NCBI GenBank assembly: GCA_041748655.1
Contig: JBGTCV010000055.1
Span: forward strand, 5,173-69,172
DNA length: 64,000 nt
Source: Leptofilum sp041748655
Lineage (GTDB): Bacteria; Chloroflexota; Anaerolineae; Promineifilales; Promineifilaceae
Direction: 5' to 3'
In this document: positions 1 through 8,469 of the stretch, one piece after another
How positions within the stretch are numbered: position 1 is the stretch's first letter
Layout of the letters: the number at the start of each line of letters is the position of its first letter
Notes under the pieces: model-generated
The model's database searches: none
What the model was told of the DNA's origin: nothing
What the model saw: only the letters and a program-made list of their open reading frames with translations
Position numbers and translations under genes: made by a program

Positions 1-1203
1 CTCGGCAGCGGCCAGCTAGGGCGCATGTTGGCGCTGGCCGCACGGCCGTTTTCCTACAACGTCCACGTCTTTTCCCCAGACGCCAACTCCCCCGCCGGGC
101 AGGTGGCCGACCGGGAATTTGTAGCCGCCTACGACGACCTTGCCACTGTGCGAGAATTTGCTCACAGCGTGGATGTGGTAACTTACGAGTTTGAAAACGT
201 ACCGTTGGCCACGGCCGAAGCGTGTGCCGCCCTCGTGCCGCTGCAGCCTGGGGCGCAGGCACTGCGCGTGGCCCAAAACCGGCTGGTTGAGAAGCGCTTT
301 TTTGCCGACAACGGCTTGCCGACGGCCCCGTTTGCCACCGTGCAGTCGCTGGAAGATCTGCAAGTGGGTCTGGCCGAAATTGGCTGCCCGGCGGTGTTGA
401 AAACGGCCGTTTCCGGCTACGACGGCAAGGGACAAATCAAGCTCAACCATCCCGATGAAGCGGCCGAAGCGTGGCAGGCGGTGGGCGGGGTGGACTGTAT
501 TTTGGAAGGCTGGATCACGTTTGAGCGTGAGCTTTCGATGGTGGCGGCGCGGGATGTAAACGGCCGTATCGCCCACTACAACCTCATCGAAAACAGCCAC
601 GACAACCACATCCTGGACGTATCGGTCGCCCCGGCTGATGTGCCGCCGCAGGTACTGGCCCAGGCGGAGGCGATGGTGCAAACGGTGCTGACCGCGCTCG
701 ATGTGGTGGGCGTGCTGTGCGTAGAATTCTTTTTGACCCCCACCCCCAGCCCCTCCCCCTGGAATGGGGAGGGGAGCAGACTGCTGCTCAACGAAATTGC
801 GCCCCGCCCGCACAACTCCGGCCATCTCACCATTGAGGCATGTGTCACCAGCCAGTTCGAGCAGCAGCTGCGCGCCATCTGCGGCCTACCGCTGGGCGAC
901 ACCAGCTATTTGCGCCCGGCGGCCATGGCCAACCTGCTGGGCGATTTGTGGAATTTTCAATACGAAGATACAAAGGAACAAAAGGCACAAAGAGAGAAAT
1001 CTGCGCGCAATCTACGCCAATCTGCGGATAAATTCCCGGATTGGACGGCCGTACTCACCGACCCCAACCTGAAACTGCACCTGTACGGCAAAAAATCCGC
1101 CCGCCCCGGCCGCAAAATGGGGCATCTCACCGCACTCGCAAGCAGTGCAGCTGAGGCAGAAAAAATTGTTAGAGGAGCGAGAAGGAGATTGGTAATTGAG
1201 TAA
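1..1203 (+). CDS. purK: N5-carboxyaminoimidazole ribonucleotide synthase, 5' partial
   Basis: ATP-grasp enzyme converting AIR, bicarbonate and ATP to N5-CAIR in purine synthesis. The reading frame is open from base 1 and the first residues (LGSGQLGRMLALAA) match the PurK N-terminal glycine loop, so only a few codons are missing; the ATG at 25 is internal. Family motifs seen: NRLVEKRFF, AVLKTAVSGYDGKGQ, NEIAPRPHNSGH and ARPGRKMGH. Two stretches look foreign to the family: a Pro/Ser-rich insert coded at about 739-780 and a charged insert coded at about 958-1035, both resembling intergenic repeats of this genome. The last residues and the TAA lie inside a TAATTGAG-type repeat. First gene of a purK-purF-purDM-purN cluster. 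Confidence 0.93.
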   Translation, partial: LGSGQLGRMLALAARPFSYNVHVFSPDANSPAGQVADREFVAAYDDLATVREFAHSVDVVTYEFENVPLATAEACAALVPLQPGAQALRVAQNRLVEKRFFADNGLPTAPFATVQSLEDLQVGLAEIGCPAVLKTAVSGYDGKGQIKLNHPDEAAEAWQAVGGVDCILEGWITFERELSMVAARDVNGRIAHYNLIENSHDNHILDVSVAPADVPPQVLAQAEAMVQTVLTALDVVGVLCVEFFLTPTPSPSPWNGEGSRLLLNEIAPRPHNSGHLTIEACVTSQFEQQLRAICGLPLGDTSYLRPAAMANLLGDLWNFQYEDTKEQKAQREKSARNLRQSADKFPDWTAVLTDPNLKLHLYGKKSARPGRKMGHLTALASSAAEAEKIVRGARRRLVIE

Positions 1204-1255
1204 TTGAGTAATTAGGTAATTGGGCAATTACTCAATTACCTAATTACCCAATTAC
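1192..1255. repeat. TAATTGGG/CAATTACC palindromic repeat (type A)
   Basis: Short words TAATTGAG and TAATTAGG are repeated, then followed by their inverted copies, giving a long AT-rich hairpin between purK and purF. It supplies the purK stop codon. Relatives lie at 7245, 12712, 34660, 36417 and 37825. Confidence 0.85.
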
Positions 1256-1287
1256 AGAATTGCCATTTCCCAAAGTAGAGGAAAGTA

Positions 1288-2781
1288 ATGGACAATCTTG
1301 ATTTTCACGAAAACGATAAGTTTCACGACGAATGTGGCGTCTTTGGCGTCTATGCGCCGGGGCGCGAAGTAGCGCGGCTCACTTTTTTTGGCCTATATGC
1401 CCTCCAGCATCGCGGCCAGGAAAGCGCCGGTATTGCCAGCTGCGACGGCCGTTCCGCCTACAGCCACAAAGGGATGGGTCTCGTCTCGCAGGTGTTTAAT
1501 GAGGAAAATTTACGGCCGTTGGCCGGGCATATGGCCATTGGCCAGACCCGCTACTCCACCACGGGCGGTTCCCACCTGCGCAACGTACAGCCCTACCTCA
1601 TCGAGACGATTTATGGCCCGCTGGGTGTAGCCCACAATGGCAACCTGACCAACGCGCTGCACCTGCGCCACCAGCTGCTCAAGCGAGGCGTGGGCCTCTC
1701 CTCCACAAGCGACAGCGAAGTGATTACCCAGATGCTCGCCGCCCCGGCCGAGGTGTGGAACCCGACCAACGGCAACGGCAAGGAAAACGATCGTTGGGTT
1801 GCTCGCCTGCGCGCCATGATGGGCGTGGCCGAAGGGGCGTACTCGCTCACCATTTTGACCCGTGAAGCAATCTATGCCGTGCGCGATCCGTTGGGATTAC
1901 GGCCGTTATGCCTGGGGCAGTTGGGGGATGGCGGCTACGTCGTCGCCAGCGAATCGTGCGCCCTGCACACCATCGGAGCTGTTTATCTGCGGGAAATTAT
2001 GCCCGGCGAGATTTTGCGCCTGGACCATGAAGGGATCACCTCCTTCACCGGCGTCAAATCGCAGCAGCGTGGCCTGTGCATCTTTGAATACGTCTACTTT
2101 GCCCGGCCCGACTCCGTTTTTGAGGGCCAGGTCATCCACGAGGTGCGCCAGCAGCTGGGCCGCATGTTGGCCCGCGAAGCCCCGGCCGACGCCGATGTGG
2201 TCGTTGGCGTGCCCGATTCGGCCACACCGGCCGCGATTGGCTTTAGTTTAGAGTCTGGGTTGGCCTTTACTGAAGGGCTGACGAAGAACCGGTATATCGG
2301 CCGTACCTTCATCCAGCCAGACGACCAGCTGCGCAAAGAAGGTGTGCGCATCAAATACAACCCGCTGGAGGCCAACCTGAGGGGCAAGCGCGTCGTCCTC
2401 ATCGACGATTCGATTGTGCGCGGCAACACCGCCGGGCCGCTGGTGCAGCTCATCCGCGAGGGTGGAGCCAAAGAGGTGCACGTGCGCGTCTCCTCGCCGC
2501 CGGTGCGCCACCCCTGCTTCATGGGCATCGACATGGCCACCCGCAAAGACCTCATCGCCCACAAGCTGGACATCGAAGGCATCCGCCAGCGCATCGGCGC
2601 AGACAGCCTGGCCTACCTCAGCCACGAGGGCATGGTCGAGGCCGTCACCAAAGGGATCCGCCAGCAAACCGGCCACTGCACCGCCTGCTTCTCAGGGGAC
2701 TACCCCATTGCCATCCCCGAGTGGCTTTTCGACGATGAACGGGATCAGGAGAAATTAATATTTGAAGATATGTGGGGGTGA
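1288..2781 (+). CDS. purF: amidophosphoribosyltransferase
   Basis: First committed step of purine synthesis: PRPP plus glutamine to phosphoribosylamine. The N-terminal Ntn-hydrolase glutaminase domain follows a 15-residue propeptide, with the nucleophile Cys16 in DECGVFGVY, so autocatalytic cleavage is expected. The C-terminal phosphoribosyltransferase domain has the PRPP loop VVLIDDSIVRGNT near residue 369. Cysteines near 264, 410, 464 and 467 have the spacing of the [4Fe-4S] ligands of the Bacillus subtilis enzyme, so this is the iron-sulfur type. AGAGGAAAG just before the ATG is a good ribosome site. The stop codon abuts a small palindromic repeat. Confidence 0.97.
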   Translation: MDNLDFHENDKFHDECGVFGVYAPGREVARLTFFGLYALQHRGQESAGIASCDGRSAYSHKGMGLVSQVFNEENLRPLAGHMAIGQTRYSTTGGSHLRNVQPYLIETIYGPLGVAHNGNLTNALHLRHQLLKRGVGLSSTSDSEVITQMLAAPAEVWNPTNGNGKENDRWVARLRAMMGVAEGAYSLTILTREAIYAVRDPLGLRPLCLGQLGDGGYVVASESCALHTIGAVYLREIMPGEILRLDHEGITSFTGVKSQQRGLCIFEYVYFARPDSVFEGQVIHEVRQQLGRMLAREAPADADVVVGVPDSATPAAIGFSLESGLAFTEGLTKNRYIGRTFIQPDDQLRKEGVRIKYNPLEANLRGKRVVLIDDSIVRGNTAGPLVQLIREGGAKEVHVRVSSPPVRHPCFMGIDMATRKDLIAHKLDIEGIRQRIGADSLAYLSHEGMVEAVTKGIRQQTGHCTACFSGDYPIAIPEWLFDDERDQEKLIFEDMWG

Positions 2782-2822
2782 TGAATTGTGAATGGTAAAT
2801 GGTTAATTGTAAATGGTTAATG
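2779..2822. repeat. GAATTGTGAATGGTTAA-type repeat (type C)
   Basis: Direct repeats of TTGTAAATGGTTAAT words fill the purF-purD gap. A relative with an inverted copy lies at 6688-6744. Confidence 0.6.
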
Positions 2823-2832
2823 GGGGAGCGTG

Positions 2833-5124
2833 ATGAAAATTTTGATTGTTGGTAGTGGGGGCAGGGAACATGCGCTAACGTGGAAAATTGGTCAGTCATC
2901 GAGGGTGGGGCAGATTTTTGTGGCGCCGGGGAATGCGGGCACGGCCGTTTCTGCCCAAAACATCTCCATCCACGACAGCGACATCGACGAACTGCTCAAC
3001 TTTGCCCAGGAAAACAGCATCGACCTGACGGTGGTGGGACCTGAGGTGCCGCTGGCGTTGGGGATTACGGATGCGTTCCAGGCGGCGGGGCTGGCCATTT
3101 TTGGCCCCACGCAGGCGGCGGCGCAGCTGGAAGCGTCGAAAGCGTTTGCCAAGCAGTTTATGCACGAGCGGGGGATTCCCACGGCCGTTTCCCAAACATT
3201 CAATAATTTCGAGGCTGCGGTCGGGGCGCTTCGCGAAGCGTCCCTACGAGATGGCATCGTGGTCAAAGCCAGCGGCCTGGCGGCTGGCAAAGGCGTGGTG
3301 GTTTGCGACGACGTGGCCCAGGCGGAAGCGGCACTGCGCGAGATGCTGCTGGACGGTGCGTTTGGTGCGGCAGGCGCTGAAGTGGTCATTGAGGAGCGGC
3401 TGAGCGGGCCGGAACTGTCGCTGCTGGTGCTGACGGATGGGAAGACGGCCGTTCCCCTCAGCCCCGCCCGCGACCACAAACGGGCCTACGACCACGACCA
3501 GGGCCCCAACACCGGCGGCATGGGCGCGTTTGCTCCGCCGCCAGACGTGGACGACGCGCTGATTGCCCAGATCATGGACACCATCGTCCAGCCAACGATT
3601 GACGGCATGGCGGCGCGGGGCACGCCCTACGTCGGCGTGCTGTACGCCGGGCTGATGCTCACGGCCGATGGGCCGAAGGTGATCGAGTTCAACTGCCGCT
3701 TTGGCGACCCGGAAACGCAGGTGGTGCTGCCCCTGCTGGAAAGCGATTTGGTTGAATTGATGCTGGCTTGCCTGAACGGCCGTCTCATCTCTGACATGGT
3801 CAAAATAAATCCCGGCGCCTGCTCCACCGTCGTGCTGGCCGCGCCGGGCTACCCGGCCAGTTACCCCAAAGGGTTGCCCATCACCGGGATGGATGCCCTG
3901 CCGGATGACGTGATGGTCTTCCACGCGGGTACGGCCCGAAAAGATGATCAGCTTGTCACCAGTGGCGGTCGGGTGCTGGCCGTCACGGCGCGGGGGGAGG
4001 ATTTGGATACGGCCGTATCCCGCGCCTACGCTGGCGTGGCCAAAATCCATTTTGAAGATGCCCATTACCGCACAGACATCGGTCGCCAGCACTCTGCCTA
4101 CGCCGCAGCGGGGGTGGATTTAGGAGCTGGCAATCGAGCCACAACGTTGATGAAAACGGCCGTACACAGCACCTTTGGCCCCGAGGTGTTATCTGGGGTG
4201 GGCAGCTTTGGCGGCTTGTTTGACATCAGCGCAGCAAAAGAAATGGAACAGCCTGTCCTGGTCGCCTCCACCGATGGCGTAGGCACCAAAACAATGGTCG
4301 CTGCCGCCCTGAATCGCTGGGCCACGATTGGCCACGACATCGTCAACCACTGCCTCAACGATATTTTGGTACAGGGGGCCAGGCCGCTCTTTTTCCTCGA
4401 TTATGTGGCTTCGGCCAGGTTGAACCCGGAGCAGATTGCCACGGTGGTGGGCGGTATTGCCGCCGCTTGCCGGGCGGCGGGCTGCGCCCTGCTGGGTGGC
4501 GAAACGGCCGAAATGCCCGGCGTTTACCAAACCGGCGAGCTGGATTTGGTCGGTACGGTAGTGGGGCTGGTCGAGCGCAGCCAAATTATTGACGGCTCGC
4601 GCATCGGGGTGGGAGACGTGATTTTGGGGCTGCCCAGCAGCGGGCTGCACACCAACGGCTACTCGCTGGCGCGGCGGGCGCTGGCGGGGGTGGACTGGAC
4701 GGCCGTTCAGCCCAGCCTCAACGACACCATTGGCAATCTTCTGCTAACGCCCCATCGCAGCTATTTGGGCGAGGTGCGAGCGCTGCAAGCGGCTGGCATC
4801 GACATTCGCGGGCTGGCCCACATCACCGGCGGCGGGCTGATTGACAACCCGCCGCGCATCTTCCCGGCGGGGCTAGGCGCAAAGCTGTGGCGCGGCAGCT
4901 GGCCCGTGCCGCCCATCTTCGATCTCATCCAGCAGCAGGGGCAAATCAGCGATGCTGAAATGGCGCACGTGTTCAACCTGGGGCTGGGGATGCTGGCGAT
5001 GGTGCCCCGTGAGCAGGTGGAGTTGGCGGTTACGGCCGTTCCCCAGGCCCACATCGTCGGTGAAATCGCAGCTGGTGTTGATGGCGTCATATTTGAAGAA
5101 TGGGACGCAGATAAACGCAGATAA
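2833..5124 (+). CDS. purD-purM: phosphoribosylamine-glycine ligase / AIR synthetase fusion
   Basis: Single 763-residue polypeptide with two purine enzymes. Residues 1 to about 420 are PurD (GAR synthetase, ATP-grasp: KILIVGSGGREHAL, DHKRAYDHDQGPNTGGMGA, EFNCRFGDPETQ). Residues from about 425 are PurM (AIR synthetase: VASTDGVGTKT, HDIVNHCLNDILVQGA, LGGETAEMPGVY, GLPSSGLHTNGYSLAR). The reaction between them, GAR formylation, is encoded next door by purN. An in-frame GTG at 2830 is also possible, but GGGGAG is better spaced for the ATG at 2833. The C-terminus (DADKRR) and stop codon are formed by a GCAGATAAACGCAGA-type repeat. Eukaryotic GART also joins PurD and PurM, but as a trifunctional protein that includes PurN. 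Confidence 0.93.
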   Translation: MKILIVGSGGREHALTWKIGQSSRVGQIFVAPGNAGTAVSAQNISIHDSDIDELLNFAQENSIDLTVVGPEVPLALGITDAFQAAGLAIFGPTQAAAQLEASKAFAKQFMHERGIPTAVSQTFNNFEAAVGALREASLRDGIVVKASGLAAGKGVVVCDDVAQAEAALREMLLDGAFGAAGAEVVIEERLSGPELSLLVLTDGKTAVPLSPARDHKRAYDHDQGPNTGGMGAFAPPPDVDDALIAQIMDTIVQPTIDGMAARGTPYVGVLYAGLMLTADGPKVIEFNCRFGDPETQVVLPLLESDLVELMLACLNGRLISDMVKINPGACSTVVLAAPGYPASYPKGLPITGMDALPDDVMVFHAGTARKDDQLVTSGGRVLAVTARGEDLDTAVSRAYAGVAKIHFEDAHYRTDIGRQHSAYAAAGVDLGAGNRATTLMKTAVHSTFGPEVLSGVGSFGGLFDISAAKEMEQPVLVASTDGVGTKTMVAAALNRWATIGHDIVNHCLNDILVQGARPLFFLDYVASARLNPEQIATVVGGIAAACRAAGCALLGGETAEMPGVYQTGELDLVGTVVGLVERSQIIDGSRIGVGDVILGLPSSGLHTNGYSLARRALAGVDWTAVQPSLNDTIGNLLLTPHRSYLGEVRALQAAGIDIRGLAHITGGGLIDNPPRIFPAGLGAKLWRGSWPVPPIFDLIQQQGQISDAEMAHVFNLGLGMLAMVPREQVELAVTAVPQAHIVGEIAAGVDGVIFEEWDADKRR

Positions 5125-5190
5125 ACGCAGATTTTTCTTTGTTCTCTGTGCATCTCTGTGGTTCCTCTGTGCAACTCTGTGTTCCTAATC
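5102..5190. repeat. ACGCAGATAAACGCAGAT (type D) plus CTCTGTGNNNCTCTGTG (type E) repeats
   Basis: Tandem ACGCAGATAA words followed by CTCTGTGCATCTCTGTGG-like words in the purDM-purN gap. Type D relatives: 23203, 30175, 35083, 38335. A type E relative occurs in reverse inside the coding frame at about 60460-60525. Confidence 0.7.
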
Positions 5191-5204
5191 TTGGAGAAAC
5201 TTGA

Positions 5205-5810
5205 ATGGAACTTCCCCGGTTAGTGATTTTAATTTCTGGGTCGGGCAGTAATTTGCAGGCGATTTTGGATGCGGTGGAAGAGGGGACGATACCAGCCGTT
5301 CCAAGCCTCGTCGTCTCTAACCGCAAGGATGCTTATGGACTGGTTCGCGCCGGGCAGGCAGGCGTGCCCACGGCGTACTTCCCCTTCAAACCGTACCGGG
5401 AGGCGGGCAAGTCGCGTGAGGAATATGATGCGGATTTGGCGGGGGTGATACGGCCGTATCACCCCGATCTCATTATTTTGGCAGGCTGGATGCACATCCT
5501 CAGCGCCGCGTTTCTGGATCATTTTCCTAACCGCGTCATCAACCTGCATCCGGCGCTGCCGGGGCAGTTTGCCGGTACCCACGCCATCCAACGCGCCTAT
5601 GAAGCATACCAGCGAGGCGAAATCAGCCACACTGGCTGCATGGTCCACCTTACCATTCCAGAGGTAGATGCAGGCCCCGTGATTACCCAGGCAGCCGTAC
5701 CCATCCTGCCCACAGACAGCCTGGCCGATCTGGAAACCCGAATGCACCAGGCGGAACATCGCCTGCTGGTGCAGGCCATTGGCCATCGCTTAAAAAATCA
5801 AACAACCTAA
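5205..5810 (+). CDS. purN: phosphoribosylglycinamide formyltransferase
   Basis: Transfers a formyl group from 10-formyl-THF to GAR. The 201-residue length is typical. It begins with the GSGSNLQA phosphate loop after ILISGSGSN. The catalytic trio is visible: Asn and His of NLHPALPG and Asp in EVDAGPVI. The usual HPSLLP appears as HPALPGQ, a small shift in the active-site loop. TTGGAGAAACTTG upstream is a good ribosome site. It completes the local purine cluster with the PurDM fusion upstream. Confidence 0.95.
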   Translation: MELPRLVILISGSGSNLQAILDAVEEGTIPAVPSLVVSNRKDAYGLVRAGQAGVPTAYFPFKPYREAGKSREEYDADLAGVIRPYHPDLIILAGWMHILSAAFLDHFPNRVINLHPALPGQFAGTHAIQRAYEAYQRGEISHTGCMVHLTIPEVDAGPVITQAAVPILPTDSLADLETRMHQAEHRLLVQAIGHRLKNQTT

Positions 5811-5828
5811 CCTTTCCCTTTATGACTG

Positions 5829-5837
5829 TGCTATACT
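5829..5837 (+). promoter_or_regulatory. extended -10 promoter for yebC
   Basis: TGCTATACT, an extended -10 element, lies about 100 bases before yebC in the 127-base gap after purN. No convincing -35 is seen, which is usual for extended -10 promoters. The same TGCTATACT form occurs before cysM. Confidence 0.45.
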
Positions 5838-5937
5838 TATCGTTCAATGCGCTGTAAAAAGTTGTGCAACCCTATGCCAAAACAGCGTCACTCTAAAATC
5901 GTAAAACGTAAATTTCATTCATTGTTGGAGAGTACCT

Positions 5938-6687
5938 ATGTCTGGACATTCCAAGTGGTCCACAATCAAACATAAAAAGGCAGCTACGGATAAAAAGCGC
6001 GGCAAGATTTTTACCCAGCTGACCAAAGAATTAACCATTGCCGCCCGTGAAGGCGGCGGGAGCGATCCCGCTTTCAATACCCGGCTGGCATTGGCCATCG
6101 ACAAAGCCAAAGCCAACAACATGCCCAAAGACAACATCGAGCGAGCCGTCAAGCGGGGCACTGGCGAACTGGAAGGGGCAGAGCTGTTCGAGCTGATGTA
6201 CGAAGCGTACGCTCCCAACGGCGTTGGCCTGCTGGTGGAAGTGGTCACCGACAACAAAAACCGCGCCGTGGCCGATTTGCGCCACGCCCTGAGTAAAAAT
6301 GGGGGCAACATGGCCGAGGGCGGCGCGGTGGCCTGGCAGTTTACCCGCAAAGGGTACATTGCTGTGGGCGGCAAGGTGGATCAGGATGAGCTGTTCCTGG
6401 TGGCCGCCGAGGCTGGCGCCGACGATGTTCAGTTTGGCGAGGTGGCTGAAGTGTATACCGAGCTGGAAAATTTCCAGGCGGTGCGCGAGGCTATCAAGGA
6501 AGCGGGCATGACGGTTGAGGAAGCCAGCATGGTGTATGAACCCAATAACGCCATTGAACTGACCGAAGCGGAAGCGCTCCAGGTGATGCGGATCATTGAG
6601 GTCATTGAAGATCTGGATGATGTGCAAAACGTTTACTCCACGCTGGAAATTAGCGACGAAGCAATCGCTGCGATGGAAGCAGCCTAA
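5938..6687 (+). CDS. yebC: YebC/PmpR family regulatory or translation protein
   Basis: Member of the YebC/TACO1 family, described as a DNA-binding regulator in some bacteria and as a translation factor for difficult peptide motifs in others. The N-terminal signature SGHSKWSTIKHKKAATDKKR is intact, as are the central DNIERAVKRG and the C-terminal acidic domain. Length of 249 residues is normal. GTTGGAGAG upstream gives a good ribosome site. It lies directly before ruvC and ruvA, a common bacterial arrangement. Confidence 0.95.
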   Translation: MSGHSKWSTIKHKKAATDKKRGKIFTQLTKELTIAAREGGGSDPAFNTRLALAIDKAKANNMPKDNIERAVKRGTGELEGAELFELMYEAYAPNGVGLLVEVVTDNKNRAVADLRHALSKNGGNMAEGGAVAWQFTRKGYIAVGGKVDQDELFLVAAEAGADDVQFGEVAEVYTELENFQAVREAIKEAGMTVEEASMVYEPNNAIELTEAEALQVMRIIEVIEDLDDVQNVYSTLEISDEAIAAMEAA

Positions 6688-6744
6688 GTAATTGTGAATT
6701 GTGAATGGTTAACGGCCGTTCATAATTCACAATTCACAATTCTT
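6688..6744. repeat. AATTGTGAATTGTGAA palindromic repeat (type C)
   Basis: TTGTGAATTGTGAATGGTTA and its inverted copy flank one ACGGCCGT octamer, making a perfect-centred hairpin that fills the yebC-ruvC gap. Confidence 0.75.
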
Positions 6745-6745
6745 C

Positions 6746-7234
6746 ATGCGCATTTTGGGCTTGGACCCCGGCACAGCGACGACCGGGTACGGCATTGTGG
6801 ATGTGGCGGATGGGGAATTTACGGCCGTTACCTACGGCGTCATCAAAACCCCAGCCAGTATGGCCATGCCCCAGCGCCTGCAAATTATCCAGCAGGAACT
6901 CCAACAGCTTTTAGACGAATACAAACCGGACAGCGTGGGCATTGAAGAGGTCTTTTTTGGCCGCAATGTAACTACAGCGATTACGGTGGGGCAGGCGCGT
7001 GGCGTGCTGCTGCTGACGCTGGCCAACGCCGGGCTGCCCATCGGCGAATACTCCCCGCCCAAAATCAAGGATGCGGTCACCGGCTACGGCAAGGCAGACA
7101 AAGCCCAGGTACAAATGATGGTGCAAAATTTGCTCGACCTGGAAGAAACACCCCGCCCCGATGATGCCGCCGACGGCCTAGCAGTGGCGATTACCCATTA
7201 CCATTACCAACGGTTTGAATCACTCTATGATTAA
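6746..7234 (+). CDS. ruvC: Holliday junction endonuclease RuvC
   Basis: Resolvase that cuts Holliday junctions with RuvAB. It has the RNase H-like fold motifs: Asp7 in ILGLDPGTATTGYG, the acidic pair in VGIEEVFFG and the C-terminal DDAADGLAVAITH that completes the metal site. The 162-residue length is normal. The start ATG lies immediately after the palindromic repeat, with no strong Shine-Dalgarno visible. It is followed by ruvA; ruvB is not in the window. Confidence 0.95.
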   Translation: MRILGLDPGTATTGYGIVDVADGEFTAVTYGVIKTPASMAMPQRLQIIQQELQQLLDEYKPDSVGIEEVFFGRNVTTAITVGQARGVLLLTLANAGLPIGEYSPPKIKDAVTGYGKADKAQVQMMVQNLLDLEETPRPDDAADGLAVAITHYHYQRFESLYD

Positions 7235-7244
7235 CTGAGTTAGC

Positions 7245-7290
7245 AATTGAGTAATTGGGTAATTGCCCAATTACCCAATTACCCAATTAC
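7245..7290. repeat. type A TAATTGGG palindromic repeat
   Basis: CAATTGAGTAATTGGGTAATTG followed by inverted CAATTACC words between ruvC and ruvA. It adds eleven spurious in-frame codons ahead of the real ruvA start. Confidence 0.85.
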
Positions 7291-7295
7291 TTCTT

Positions 7296-7877
7296 ATGAT
7301 AGCTTCTCTGAGTGGAACCATTCTAAAAATTGAAGCCAGCAGCCTGGTGATCGGCGTGGGTGGCGTCGGTATTCGCGTTTTTGTGCCGCGTACGGTCCTG
7401 GAGGATGTGGGCGGCGTGGGGCGCTCGATCAAGCTGCACACCCACTTTATTGTGCGTGAGCAGGAGCTGTCGCTGTACGGCTTTGAGACGGAAGAGGATT
7501 TGCAGCTGTTTGAGGTGCTGCTGGGGGTAAACGGGGTTGGCCCTAAGGTGGCGCTTTCCATTTTGGCCACGCTCAGCCCGGAGCTGCTAAAAAGTGCCAT
7601 TATGCGGGAAGAAACGGCCGTTCTCCAGCGCGTCCCCGGTATTGGCAAAAAAACGGCCGAACGCATCATGTTCCAGCTGCGCGACAAGCTCGATTTGACT
7701 CAGGTGAGTACGGCCGTACCGTTTGTCAGTGATGTGGATGCCGATGTCATCGACTTCCTCACCGGACTGGGGTTCAGCATCGTCGAAGCCCAATCCGCCC
7801 TGCAAAACATCCCCCGCGAGGTCAAATCCTTCGACAAGCGCGTCCAAATGGCATTGCAACATCTTGACCAAGGATAA
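7296..7877 (+). CDS. ruvA: Holliday junction DNA helicase subunit RuvA
   Basis: Tetrameric Holliday-junction binding subunit of the RuvAB branch-migration complex. The 193-residue protein starts MIASLSGTILKIEASSLVI, the usual RuvA N-terminus; the open frame runs further upstream only because it crosses a repeat. The helix-hairpin-helix motifs GVNGVGPKVALSIL and VPGIGKKTAERI are intact, and the C-terminal RuvB-binding domain (ADVIDFLTGLGFSIVEAQSAL) is present. Confidence 0.94.
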   Translation: MIASLSGTILKIEASSLVIGVGGVGIRVFVPRTVLEDVGGVGRSIKLHTHFIVREQELSLYGFETEEDLQLFEVLLGVNGVGPKVALSILATLSPELLKSAIMREETAVLQRVPGIGKKTAERIMFQLRDKLDLTQVSTAVPFVSDVDADVIDFLTGLGFSIVEAQSALQNIPREVKSFDKRVQMALQHLDQG

Positions 7878-7885
7878 AATCAGCT

Positions 7886-8179
7886 ATGGATGTTGTATAC
7901 TATTTCCTAGGCGCTGCCTTTGAGTGGGATATCCAGAAAGCGCAAACGAATCTGGAAAGACACAATGTCTCTTTTGAAGAAGCGGCAGAAGTATTTTTCG
8001 ATCCATTCTATCAATTTGGCGATGCATCACGGGGGGATGAACAGCGAGAATTCATACTTGATTACTCGTTGTCACAACGGATTTTGTTAGTCGTATATGT
8101 AGAGCGGAGTGATCTGACTCGAATCATTTCAGCCCGTCCGGCTACACGTCAGGAAAGAAAACAGTATGAACGAGCTTAA
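7886..8179 (+). CDS. brnT: BrnT family toxin
   Basis: 97-residue member of the BrnT ribonuclease toxin family (RelE-like fold). Diagnostic features: FEWDIQKAQTNLERHNVSFEEAAEVFFDP, then DEQREFILDYS and the C-terminal IISARPATRQERKQYE. Toxin-first order with a 14-base overlap into the next gene fits BrnTA operons, where the antitoxin represses the shared promoter. Base use is clearly more AT-rich than the flanking genes and the pair has no ACGGCCGT octamer, suggesting recent acquisition. Confidence 0.88.
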   Translation: MDVVYYFLGAAFEWDIQKAQTNLERHNVSFEEAAEVFFDPFYQFGDASRGDEQREFILDYSLSQRILLVVYVERSDLTRIISARPATRQERKQYERA

Positions 8180-8459
8180 CGAAGAATTTGAGTTGAATTT
8201 TAAGCCTAGGAAATCGGAATCGGTAAATCTTTCAATTCCATCCGAGATAGTTGATTCCCTCAAACGCATTGCCGCGCAAAAAGATATGAGTGAGGAGGCA
8301 TTGCTAAAATTCTACATAGGCCAAGGCTTGCGGCAGGATTTAGCCAAGCTTCACTCTGAACGGGTTCTGGAAACAACAGCCCAAGTGCTTTCAAAGCATA
8401 TTCAATCGAAAGAAGAAATTTCGACCATCCTGAATGAAATTCGGGCGGCGGCCAGTTGA
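8166..8459 (+). CDS. brnA: BrnA/CopG-like antitoxin
   Basis: 97-residue partner overlapping the toxin gene by 14 bases. SVNLSIPSEIVDSLKRIAAQKDMSEEALLKFYIGQGLRQDL reads as a ribbon-helix-helix or BrnA-type DNA-binding region with an antitoxin tail. The family call rests mainly on position and this motif. AT-rich like the toxin. Confidence 0.75.
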   Translation: MNELNEEFELNFKPRKSESVNLSIPSEIVDSLKRIAAQKDMSEEALLKFYIGQGLRQDLAKLHSERVLETTAQVLSKHIQSKEEISTILNEIRAAAS

Positions 8460-8469
8460 TTTTAATTGT

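Noticed and set aside
7263..7295. Longer ruvA starting upstream
   Set aside because: The added codons come from the type A repeat and have no ribosome site; the family start is at 7296.
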